This document shows positions 1-6,750 of a DNA stretch of 16,992 nucleotides, piece after piece. This stretch comes from Synergistaceae bacterium (lineage in GTDB: Bacteria; Synergistota; Synergistia; Synergistales; Aminobacteriaceae). The DNA lies in contig WRKN01000029.1 of the NCBI GenBank assembly GCA_009778055.1, forward strand, positions 1 to 16,992. The letters run 5' to 3'. The position numbers were made by a program, and so were the translations under genes. The notes under the pieces are model-generated. The model had not been told where the DNA came from, made no database searches, and worked only from the letters and a program-made list of their open reading frames with translations. Position 1 is the first letter of the stretch; each line of letters opens with the position of its first letter.

Positions 1-1
1 G

Positions 2-910
2 AACTTCCACGGCTTCGGTTACATGGCGGGGAATATCCTTCCTTTCGTTATGAACGGGGCGCAGGCGATAGTGCCTAACTTCCTGCCGCCGTCCAAAACG
101 CTGTCGGCCATCGTCGAAGCGCCGGCCAACGTCGTGATTCTGGTTCCAATGATGCTTAATTTCCTGCTCGGGCTCATTGAGAAGGGCGCTCCGAAGCCGG
201 AAGGTATCAAACTTCTGCTGACGGGGGGCGACCGCTACAACGTCCGGATGGATGAGCGGGTCGAGAAGATAATGGGTCTGGGGGTTATCGAGGGTTACGG
301 CCTGACGGAATGTTCCCCCGTCGTCTCCCTCAACGGGAGTTACGCGCGCCGCAGGCTTGGCACGGTGGGGGAATTCCTTCGCGGTTACGAGTGGCGTCTG
401 CGCGGCGAGGATGGGGCCGCCCTTCCCGATTCGGCGAACGAGGGGGTTTTATGGGTGCGCGGCCCTTCCGTCACGGCAGGTTACTTCCGCGCGGCGGAGA
501 GCGAGGACAAGCGTTTCGAGGACGGCTGGTTCAACACCGGGGATTACGTGCTCGTGGAAGACGGGTACATCACCATACTCGACCGGGTTACGGACATCAT
601 CATAGTGAGCGGCTTCAACGTTTACCCGCAGGAGGTTGAGGCGATACTGCACCAGCACCCCGCTGTTCAGATCGCGGTGGTGATCGGCCTGCCCAACCCG
701 AGGAGCGGCGAAGTTCCAAAAGCCTACATCCAAAAACGCCCCGACGTGGACGTAACCGGCTTTGAACTCCTGCGCTTCTGCAAGGAACGGCTGGGGGACT
801 ACAAGATGCCGCGCCAGATCGAGTTTGTGGAAAGCCTGCCCCTTTCCGGCGTAGGCAAAATCCTCCGCCGGGTTTTGCGGGATAAAGAACGGGAAAAGAA
901 AAAGGTATAG
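2..910 (+). CDS. AMP-forming acyl-CoA synthetase (long-chain fatty acid CoA ligase-like), C-terminal part
   Basis: The reading frame is open to the left edge (codons begin at base 2, reading NFHGFGYMAGN), so the true start lies outside the window and about 302 C-terminal codons are visible. The ATG at 23 is internal. Motifs of the ANL adenylating superfamily appear in the usual order: a PLFHGFG-like stretch at the edge, LLTGGD, the GYGLTE motif, DGWFNTGD with the ribose-binding Asp, the DRVTDII hinge, SGFNVYPQEVE, and the C-terminal catalytic Lys in PLSGVGKILRR. By family knowledge it activates a carboxylic acid to the acyl-AMP and then the CoA thioester, most likely a fatty acid; the substrate cannot be read from this part. 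An acyltransferase or ACP-ligase fusion upstream is possible but unseen. The gene ends 264 bases before hisG and is probably not part of the his operon. Confidence 0.9.
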   Translation, partial: NFHGFGYMAGNILPFVMNGAQAIVPNFLPPSKTLSAIVEAPANVVILVPMMLNFLLGLIEKGAPKPEGIKLLLTGGDRYNVRMDERVEKIMGLGVIEGYGLTECSPVVSLNGSYARRRLGTVGEFLRGYEWRLRGEDGAALPDSANEGVLWVRGPSVTAGYFRAAESEDKRFEDGWFNTGDYVLVEDGYITILDRVTDIIIVSGFNVYPQEVEAILHQHPAVQIAVVIGLPNPRSGEVPKAYIQKRPDVDVTGFELLRFCKERLGDYKMPRQIEFVESLPLSGVGKILRRVLRDKEREKKKV

Positions 911-924
911 ACGTTAAAAAACGA

Positions 925-940
925 GCGCCGTCTCCGGCGC
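925..940 (-). terminator. Hairpin with T-run on the - strand (reverse-oriented terminator candidate)
   Basis: A perfect 6-bp GC stem (GCGCCG/CGGCGC) with loop TCTC. Read on the - strand it is followed after three bases by six T residues (complement of 915-920), which is the layout of an intrinsic terminator. On the + strand no T-run follows, so it is not a good terminator for the acyl-CoA ligase gene ending at 910. No - strand gene is seen to need it. The structure is seen directly; its function is inferred. Confidence 0.4.
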
Positions 941-954
941 GCGAAAGAAATGCA

Positions 955-986
955 CAGGGAAGAACACCTTTACAAGTTTTTCCCTG
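955..986. other. Long hairpin in the his leader spacer
   Basis: Bases 955-965 (CAGGGAAGAAC) pair with 976-986 (GTTTTTCCCTG) over 11 positions including one G-U pair, around the 10-base loop ACCTTTACAA. No T-run follows on the + strand. It could be a processing or mRNA-stabilising structure at the 3' end of the acyl-CoA ligase message. It lies upstream of the candidate his promoter, so it is unlikely to be a his attenuator. Confidence 0.45.
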
Positions 987-1065
987 ATGTTTCTATCGGT
1001 AATTGCCGTTCAGCATAGATTCCATATATCGGCTTCCCCGCTCGCTTTTCACTCCAAACGAACGC

Positions 1066-1094
1066 TTTTTCCACAATATTGCCGGACGTATACT
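1066..1094 (+). promoter_or_regulatory. Candidate promoter of the his operon
   Basis: A good -10 box TATACT lies at 1089-1094. The -35 region 17 bases upstream (TTTTTC, 1066-1071) is weak. Transcription would begin near 1101 and leave a leader of about 75 bases before the hisG TTG. I see no T-box, no run of His codons and no terminator/antiterminator pair in that leader, so attenuation is not supported. The weak -35 suggests activator help or a different start site. Confidence 0.4.
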
Positions 1095-1119
1095 TTGTTC
1101 CGCCATATCAAGATGAAGC

Positions 1120-1132
1120 CTTTGACTCAAAG
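1120..1132. promoter_or_regulatory. Perfect short palindrome in the his leader, candidate operator
   Basis: CTTTGA-C-TCAAAG is a perfect inverted repeat with one central base, roughly 20 to 32 bases downstream of the inferred transcription start. A repressor bound there could block the operon. No regulator is encoded nearby and the site is short enough to be chance. Confidence 0.25.
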
Positions 1133-1174
1133 CGTGCGGGAACTTAAAATAGGTAGGGAAGGAGTGAGCGCACA

Positions 1175-1888
1175 TTGAGAAAAATTGTAATCGCCCTGCC
1201 GAAAGGGAAACGCCTGATGGCGGGAGCATATAAGGTATTCAAAAAGGCGGGGTTCCCCTCGGCGGGCCTGGAGAAAGAGATCGAGCGGGGGGACTGGAAG
1301 CAGATGGAATTTGAGAGCGACGACGGAACCGTCGTATTCCTGCTCGTGCGTATCGCCGACATACCCCGGTACGTCGATAAAAACTGGGCGGATATGGGAA
1401 TTTCGGCCTTTGACTGCTATCGCGAGTACGAGTTGTCCAGCGTCAACGCCAACGCCACAAACTCCATGCGCGGCGATAACTTCGTGAGCGACATCTTCCC
1501 GGACCTGAGACTCTGCGAAAAATCGCGTTTTTGCATAGCGGGTCGGCCTGAGAGCAAAACGTTTTATGAAAAGTGCAAGAACAGCGACGAAAAAATTCTG
1601 GAAGCCGCAACTCAGTATCCGAACATCGCGGCGAAGTATTTCGCGAGCAGGGGAATTACCGCCGACGTCATAACCGTTACGGGCTCTACGGAACTGACGC
1701 CGAAGCACGGCGGGGTCGACGTGATTTTCGACATCGTGGAATCGGGGCGCGCGCTGGAGAAAAACGGCCTGGTCATATTCGACGAGGCCATGCCCATTCA
1801 AACTAAAATTTTAGTCAGCAGGGCCGCGCTCAAATACGACGAAAAAATATCAAAAATGATCGGTGTGCTGAAAGATGCGATTAAATAG
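1175..1888 (+). CDS. hisG: ATP phosphoribosyltransferase, short form (HisG)
   Basis: HisG joins ATP and PRPP to give phosphoribosyl-ATP, the first and committed step of histidine synthesis, in the cytosol. The 237 residues start at TTG, chosen because a strong AAGGAGTG Shine-Dalgarno lies at 1159-1166 and because the protein then begins MRKIVIALPKGK, matching the family N-terminus. Family landmarks are FLLVR (55-59), the ADMGI stretch (72-76), YPNIA (148-152), GSTELTP (170-176) and the PRPP-binding segment around DIVESGRALEKNGL (186-199). The C-terminal regulatory ACT-like domain of the long form is absent, so this is the short form that normally works with HisZ; no hisZ is in the window. The middle, roughly residues 90-145, looks longer and more divergent than usual. 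It overlaps hisD by 14 bases. Confidence 0.93.
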   Translation: MRKIVIALPKGKRLMAGAYKVFKKAGFPSAGLEKEIERGDWKQMEFESDDGTVVFLLVRIADIPRYVDKNWADMGISAFDCYREYELSSVNANATNSMRGDNFVSDIFPDLRLCEKSRFCIAGRPESKTFYEKCKNSDEKILEAATQYPNIAAKYFASRGITADVITVTGSTELTPKHGGVDVIFDIVESGRALEKNGLVIFDEAMPIQTKILVSRAALKYDEKISKMIGVLKDAIK

Positions 1889-3137
1889 GGATCTCGCAAA
1901 AATCAAAAACCGGAAAATCGAGGCGGGCAAAGCTGTCGAAACGTCCGTGCGGGAAATTCTGGAGGACGTCAGGGTAAATAAAGACTCCGCCGTCCGCAGG
2001 TATGCCGCCAAGTTTGACGGGTTCAAGGGCGAAAACCTGTTCGCCGGCGAAGACGAAATATCGGCGGCGGCGCGAAACGCCGGGGATGATTTCATGCGGA
2101 TTCTGCGCAGGGCAAGCGCCCAGATCAGGGAATTTCACGTCAACCAGACGGACAAATCATGGGGAATGTTCAAGGACAACGGAGTGATCATGGGGCAGAT
2201 AGTTCGCCCGCTTCGGAGAGTCGCCCTGTACGTGCCGGGCGGAACCGCCGCCTACGCCTCCACCCTGTTGATGAACGCCGTTCCGGCTTTGCTGGCGGGG
2301 GTGAAGGACATAGTGATTTTTACGCCGGTCAAGGCGGACGGCAAGGTCGCCGACGTCATACTCGCGGCGGCCGCGTGCTGCGGTATTTCCGCCGTATGCA
2401 AAATCGGCGGGGCTCAGGCGATAGCCGCGGCGGCTTACGGAACCGAGACGATCGCCAAAGTGGATAAAATTGCCGGGCCGGGCAATACGTTCGTCGCGAC
2501 GGCAAAAAAGCTGGTTTACGGCGAGGTTGCCATCGACATCATAGCGGGGCCGTCCGAAGTGCTGATCATCGCGGACGAAAACGCGAACCCGAAGTATATA
2601 GCCGCCGACATGATGAGCCAGGCGGAACATGACGAACTGGCAAGCGCGATACTGATTACCACCGGCGAAAAGATAATCCGCGACGTCGAGCGCGAAATAG
2701 AGCGGCAGATCACCGGGCTTTCGCGCGGGAAAATCATCGAAAAATCCCTTGAGGGCTGCGGGGCGGCGATTTTGACGAAAAGCCTCGACGAAGCGTTTGA
2801 AATCGCCAACGACATCGCGCCCGAACACCTGGAAATTTTGACCGAAAACCCGCTCTCCCACCTGCCGAAAGTGCAAAACGCAGGGACGATATTCCTGGGT
2901 GAAAACACGCCGGAACCGCTGGGCGACTATATGAGCGGCACAAATCACGTCCTGCCCACAGGCGGCACGGCAAAGTTCTACTCCCCGCTGGGCGTGTACG
3001 ACTTCGTGAAACGAAGCGCGTACAGCTACTATCCCCGCGCCGCGCTCGCCGAATTCAGGGACGACGTAGTAAAATTCGCACTCTCGGAGGGGTTGACCGC
3101 GCACGCGAACAGCGTTGCGGTCAGGTTCGAGGAGTAG
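1875..3137 (+). CDS. hisD: Histidinol dehydrogenase (HisD)
   Basis: This 420-residue protein has the usual family length and catalyses the last two steps of the pathway, the NAD-dependent oxidation of L-histidinol to L-histidine via histidinal. The family signature lies at residues 178-204, from GGAQAIAAAAYG to KIAGPGN. The zinc ligands can be placed at Q249 and H252 (SQAEHDE), D351 (LGDYMSG) and H410 (GLTAHAN), and the catalytic Glu-His pair at E317-H318 (PEHLEI), so the enzyme looks fully active. The ATG start overlaps the end of hisG by 14 bases, which implies translational coupling. A prepilin-like gene follows after 25 bases. Confidence 0.97.
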   Translation: MRLNRDLAKIKNRKIEAGKAVETSVREILEDVRVNKDSAVRRYAAKFDGFKGENLFAGEDEISAAARNAGDDFMRILRRASAQIREFHVNQTDKSWGMFKDNGVIMGQIVRPLRRVALYVPGGTAAYASTLLMNAVPALLAGVKDIVIFTPVKADGKVADVILAAAACCGISAVCKIGGAQAIAAAAYGTETIAKVDKIAGPGNTFVATAKKLVYGEVAIDIIAGPSEVLIIADENANPKYIAADMMSQAEHDELASAILITTGEKIIRDVEREIERQITGLSRGKIIEKSLEGCGAAILTKSLDEAFEIANDIAPEHLEILTENPLSHLPKVQNAGTIFLGENTPEPLGDYMSGTNHVLPTGGTAKFYSPLGVYDFVKRSAYSYYPRAALAEFRDDVVKFALSEGLTAHANSVAVRFEE

Positions 3138-3162
3138 TTCGAGGGGAAAGGACGCGGCGGCT

Positions 3163-3654
3163 ATGACCCATGTCCGCAAGGGGTTTACGTTGGTGGAGCT
3201 GTTGATCGCCGTTCTGATCATCGGTATTCTTGCGTCTGCGATCACGCTTATCAGAAGATCTTCGTCGGCTTCAGCCGATACGGCGGCTATTATCCAAAAC
3301 CTGCGCGACTTGAGAGCCGCCTGTATGCAGCTTCACCTCAGCGACGCCAGGCTCCGGAGCCGTTGGTTCGATCCTAACCGCGACGGGGTAGATATAACCT
3401 GGCTGGCGCCCTATATGACCAACCCGGGCAATTTTGGCCCCAACTCCCCTTACGTTCTGGCGTTTGTGCAGGATACGGCCACGGGCAGCAGCGAATTAAC
3501 GTGGTGGGTGGGCTTCGACCTGTTCAAAGGCGGAAAAGGCATCCGCATAGCCGACAGGCTGGCCGGCAGGGCCAGGCTTATAGGACTTTACAAAGATCAC
3601 CATTACAATCATTTCACAAAAATAGACTCCGTGGTGTGGATGGTTGCGCGGTAG
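3163..3654 (+). CDS. Prepilin-like protein with type IV pilin N-terminal methylation motif
   Basis: The start is placed at ATG 3163 because it gives a short charged leader (MTHVRKG) directly before FTLVELLIAVLIIGILA, a textbook class III prepilin signal. Cleavage by prepilin peptidase would follow G7, leaving F as the first mature residue and E at mature position 5. The mature protein would be about 156 residues: one hydrophobic helix of about 20 residues, then a Ser/Ala-rich neck and a soluble domain with a Trp-containing TWWVGFDLF segment. By family knowledge such proteins build type IV pili or type II secretion pseudopili at the inner membrane. Reading frames further upstream in phase begin with TTG inside hisD and would spoil the signal. 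No other pilus gene is in the window. It sits in the his operon, 25 bases after hisD and 79 before hisC. Its role there is unknown. Confidence 0.88.
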   Translation: MTHVRKGFTLVELLIAVLIIGILASAITLIRRSSSASADTAAIIQNLRDLRAACMQLHLSDARLRSRWFDPNRDGVDITWLAPYMTNPGNFGPNSPYVLAFVQDTATGSSELTWWVGFDLFKGGKGIRIADRLAGRARLIGLYKDHHYNHFTKIDSVVWMVAR

Positions 3655-3733
3655 GACGTAGCCGAAGATACCGCGAAGCGCCGGGGGGCGCAAATTAAGG
3701 GAGCTTTTTTCCCCTAGGAGTGGATATTTCAGG

Positions 3734-4798
3734 ATGAATTACCTAAGCGAAAGGGCGCGGGAGCTGTCGCCGTATGTGGCAGGTATACAGCCGCGCGAAG
3801 AGGGCTGGATCAAGCTGAACACCAATGAAAACCCATATCCTCCGTCGCCGGAGGTGGCGGAGGCGATAAAAAACTTTGACGCCGCGAAGCTGAGGCTGTA
3901 CCCCGACGGCGATTGTCACGAACTGCGCGAAGCCGTGGCGGAAAATTTGGGAACAGGCGCGGAAAACGTCTTTGCCGGAAACGGGTCGGATGAGGTGTTG
4001 GGGCTGGCGTTTCAGGCGTTTTTCAGCGACAAAAAAAACGTGCTTATGCCCGATATCTCTTACGGGTTTTATCCGGTATGGAGCGCGATGTATGGGGTTG
4101 AGGCCAAAACCGTGCCGCTGAGCGGGGACTATACAATTGACGCCGGCGGCTACAAGGGCGCGAACGGGGTGATAATCGCCAACCCAAACGCGCCGACCGG
4201 CGTTGCGATAGGGTTGGATGAAATTGAGGAAATTGTAAAAAACAATCCAAACGGCGTTGTTGTCATCGACGAGGCGTATATAGATTTCGCCGGCGGGGAA
4301 AAAACGGAAAGCGCGGTCGCTTTGAGCGATAAGTATGACAATTTGCTGGTCACGCGGACGTTTTCCAAATCATATTCCCTTGCGGGGCTGCGCGTCGGGT
4401 TTGCGGTCGGCAGCAAAGAGCTGATCGACGGTTTACAGAGGGTAAAAAACGCGTTTAACTCCTATCCGCTGGGGATGCTGGAGCAAACAGCGGCAAAAGC
4501 AGCCGTCCGCGACGCGGATTATTGGGATGAAACCCGGAGGCGTATAATTGGAACCCGCGGCCGGACGACGGCGAAATTGCGCGCGCTGGGATACAACGTG
4601 CTTGATTCGCAGGCCAATTTCCTGTTCATGGAGGCCCCTGACGCGAAAGGATTGTACGAATACCTGTACGAGAATAAAATTCTGGTACGTTATTGGGATA
4701 AGCCCGGAATCAGCGGGTTTTTGAGAGTTACGGTCGGCACGGAAGCTGAAATGGAGGCATTTTTACAGTGTATAGAAAAACAAACGAAACCGAGGTAA
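3734..4798 (+). CDS. hisC: Histidinol-phosphate aminotransferase (HisC)
   Basis: A 354-residue fold-type I PLP aminotransferase, which converts imidazole-acetol phosphate plus glutamate to L-histidinol phosphate. Visible landmarks: NENPYPPSP (31-39), the GNGSDE segment (83-87 region), NPNAPTG (150-156), VVIDEAY (176-182) with the Asp that holds the PLP pyridine nitrogen, the PLP Schiff-base lysine K212 in TRTFSKSYSLAGLRVG, and the substrate-carboxylate Arg in FLRVTVGT near the C-terminus. AGGAGTGG at 3716-3723 is a good Shine-Dalgarno for the ATG. The 3' end overlaps hisB by 31 bases. Some HisC enzymes also accept aromatic substrates, but operon position makes the His role nearly certain. Confidence 0.96.
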   Translation: MNYLSERARELSPYVAGIQPREEGWIKLNTNENPYPPSPEVAEAIKNFDAAKLRLYPDGDCHELREAVAENLGTGAENVFAGNGSDEVLGLAFQAFFSDKKNVLMPDISYGFYPVWSAMYGVEAKTVPLSGDYTIDAGGYKGANGVIIANPNAPTGVAIGLDEIEEIVKNNPNGVVVIDEAYIDFAGGEKTESAVALSDKYDNLLVTRTFSKSYSLAGLRVGFAVGSKELIDGLQRVKNAFNSYPLGMLEQTAAKAAVRDADYWDETRRRIIGTRGRTTAKLRALGYNVLDSQANFLFMEAPDAKGLYEYLYENKILVRYWDKPGISGFLRVTVGTEAEMEAFLQCIEKQTKPR

Positions 4799-5295
4799 CA
4801 GTTGAAATTGGAAATAAAACCCAAATAAACACGGGTATAGGGTTTTATGACCACATGCTGGAGCTGTTCGCCTTCAGGAGCGGGCTCAAGCTGGAAATCC
4901 GCGCCTCCGGCGATATCGAGGTGGACTCGCACCACACTATAGAGGACGTCGGCATTACTTTGGGGCTTGCGGTTTCCGAAATGCTGGGGGATAAAAAAGG
5001 AATTGCGCGGTATGGCTCGGCGCGTATTCCAATGGACGAATGCCTGGCGCAGGTGGATTTGGACATTTCCGGCCGCTCGTATTTAGTCTTCAACGCGGAC
5101 GTCAGGGACGAGATGATGGAAGAATTTTTCCGCGCCGTTGCCTTCAACGCCGGGATAACTTTGCACATCAACCTGCTTTACGGAAAAAACGAACACCACA
5201 AATGCGAGGCGATTTTCAAGGCTTTCGGCTGCGCGCTGGGGCAGGCGGTCAAAGTGACCGGCGGGGACGTACCCTCCACGAAGGGAGTGCTTTAG
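4768..5295 (+). CDS. hisB: Imidazoleglycerol-phosphate dehydratase (HisB)
   Basis: A monofunctional dehydratase that turns imidazole glycerol phosphate into imidazole-acetol phosphate using a di-manganese centre. The start is GTG, with TGGAGGC at 4752-4758 as ribosome binding site, inside the end of hisC. The two metal-binding repeats are intact: DSHHTIED (53-60) and GKNEHHKCEAIFKAF (139-153), plus H29 in FYDHM and H133 in TLHI. PMDECLA (88-94) and the C-terminal PSTKGVL are typical. At 175 residues it is about 20 shorter than the common 195; the shortening falls near the N-terminus and before MMEEFFRA, where a loop of about 8 residues is missing. There is no fused phosphatase domain. It abuts the next gene with no gap. 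Confidence 0.96.
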   Translation: MYRKTNETEVTVEIGNKTQINTGIGFYDHMLELFAFRSGLKLEIRASGDIEVDSHHTIEDVGITLGLAVSEMLGDKKGIARYGSARIPMDECLAQVDLDISGRSYLVFNADVRDEMMEEFFRAVAFNAGITLHINLLYGKNEHHKCEAIFKAFGCALGQAVKVTGGDVPSTKGVL

Positions 5296-6750
5296 GTGAT
5301 TATTCCCGCGATAGACCTGCAAAACGGCGAGGCGGTGCGGCTGTATAAAGGCGATTACGCGCAAAAGACGGTTTACAGCAAAAACCCGGCCGAGCTGGCG
5401 AAAGAATTTGAAAAAATGGGCGCGAAGTACCTGCACGTGGTTGACCTCGACGGCGCGAAGAGCGGACTCACGCCCAACGTCGAGGTTATACGCAAAATAC
5501 GCGAAAATGTGGGTATTCCGATACAGGTCGGCGGAGGCATAAGAAACGCCGAGACCGTCTCCCTCTATCTTGACGAATTGAAGATAACCCGCGTGATTTT
5601 GGGGACGATTGCGGTCAAAAACCCGGAATTTGCGCGGGATATGATAGAAAAATTCGGCGCTGAAAGGATTGTCGTAGGCGTGGACGTGAAAAACGGCCGC
5701 GTGCTGACCAGCGGGTGGACGGAAGACTGCGGCGTGGATTACCTGGACTTCATCGAGCGGCTGAAGCGGATGGGAGTAAAGTATATCGTCGCGACGGACA
5801 TCTCGAAGGACGGCACATTGACCTCGCCGAACTGGGAGATGTATGAAAAAATCAAAGGCGTGAACGTGATTGTCTCGGGCGGCGTGAGCTGCGAGGGGGA
5901 CATAGGAAAAGCGCGAGATTATTACGGCGTCATCGTAGGCAAAGCGTTCTATGAAAAAAAGGTGGATCTGGCAAAAATTTTTAATAAGCTGAACAAAAGA
6001 ATTATCCCATGCCTGGACATTATGAACGGCAAGGTCGTAAAAGGAGTGAATTTTACCGGCATAGCCGGCGTGGGAGACCCCGCGGAGATTGCGAGGCGTT
6101 ATGAAGAACAGGGGGCGGACGAGATAGTGCTGCTCGACATCACGGCTACTTACGAAGAACGGGAAACCATCTTCCCGCTTATCGAGCGCCTGGCGGGGGA
6201 GCTTTCCATCCCGGTGACCGTCGGCGGCGGCATCCGCACCGTTGACGATATGCGCAGGATATTCGCTTCGGGGGCGGATAAAGCGGGGGTCAATTCGGCG
6301 TTGGTGGCCAACCCTGAGCTGCTTCGCGAAGCGAGCGAAGAATTTGGGAAACAGCGCGTCGTTGCCGCGATAGACGGTAAAAAGGTGGGAGAAAATTTTC
6401 ACGTCTTCGTCAGGGGCGGGCGGGACGACACCGGGCTTGATTTGGTCGGATGGGCGAAGAAGTGCGAGGAGAGGGGCGCGTGTGAAATTCTGCTCACGTC
6501 CATAGACGGCGACGGAACTAAAAACGGCTACGACATTCCCATGACTAAAGCGGTGGTTGACAGCACAAATATCCCCGTTATCGCCAGCGGCGGCTGCGGC
6601 AGGATAACCGACGTAATCGACGTTTTCAGGGAAACCGGCTGCGACGCCGCGTTATGCGCGAGCCTGTTTCACTATGGAATGGCGACTGTAAACGATGTAA
6701 AACTGGAAATGGAGAGGCGCGGCATACCATGCAGAAGATCGAGGGACTGA
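5296..6750 (+). CDS. HisA-HisF fusion: ProFAR isomerase joined to imidazole glycerol phosphate synthase cyclase subunit
   Basis: One 484-codon frame carries both (beta-alpha)8-barrel enzymes in pathway order. Residues 1-230 are HisA, with PAIDLQNG (catalytic D7), VGGGIRN (78-84), VGVDVKNG (catalytic D130), TDISKDGT (167-174) and VSGGVS. Residues 231-484 are HisF, with KRIIPCLDI (D241), VGGGIRT (309-315), AAIDGK (D360), LTSIDGDGT (D404) and IASGG. Aligned from memory to Thermotoga maritima HisF, a constant offset of 230 puts the ammonia-gate residues at R235, E276, K329 and E397, all kept. HisA opens the ProFAR ring to PRFAR; HisF closes it to imidazole glycerol phosphate plus AICAR using ammonia. 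The start is GTG directly after the hisB stop, with GAAGGGAG upstream. No ATG or plausible ribosome binding site precedes the HisF half. It overlaps hisIE by 22 bases. No hisH is nearby. Confidence 0.93.
   Translation: MIIPAIDLQNGEAVRLYKGDYAQKTVYSKNPAELAKEFEKMGAKYLHVVDLDGAKSGLTPNVEVIRKIRENVGIPIQVGGGIRNAETVSLYLDELKITRVILGTIAVKNPEFARDMIEKFGAERIVVGVDVKNGRVLTSGWTEDCGVDYLDFIERLKRMGVKYIVATDISKDGTLTSPNWEMYEKIKGVNVIVSGGVSCEGDIGKARDYYGVIVGKAFYEKKVDLAKIFNKLNKRIIPCLDIMNGKVVKGVNFTGIAGVGDPAEIARRYEEQGADEIVLLDITATYEERETIFPLIERLAGELSIPVTVGGGIRTVDDMRRIFASGADKAGVNSALVANPELLREASEEFGKQRVVAAIDGKKVGENFHVFVRGGRDDTGLDLVGWAKKCEERGACEILLTSIDGDGTKNGYDIPMTKAVVDSTNIPVIASGGCGRITDVIDVFRETGCDAALCASLFHYGMATVNDVKLEMERRGIPCRRSRD

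Noticed and set aside
1095..1174. T-box riboswitch or His-codon attenuator in the his leader
   Set aside because: No T-box consensus, no run of His codons and no competing terminator hairpin is present in the short leader.
3115..3162. TTG 3115 as start of the prepilin-like protein
   Set aside because: It lies inside hisD, has no ribosome binding site, and would add 16 residues before a leader that is already complete from ATG 3163.
3678..3710. GCGCC-GGGG-GGCGC hairpin followed by six T residues before hisC, as an internal terminator
   Set aside because: The T-run begins 13 bases after the stem, too far for an intrinsic terminator, and the stem is only 5 bp; at most a weak attenuating structure.
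5083..6402. Long open frame on the - strand opposite hisB and the HisA-HisF fusion (also one of about 360 codons opposite hisD)
   Set aside because: They mirror the codon pattern of strongly supported + strand genes, have no recognisable domains and no proper start context; they are shadows of high-GC coding.
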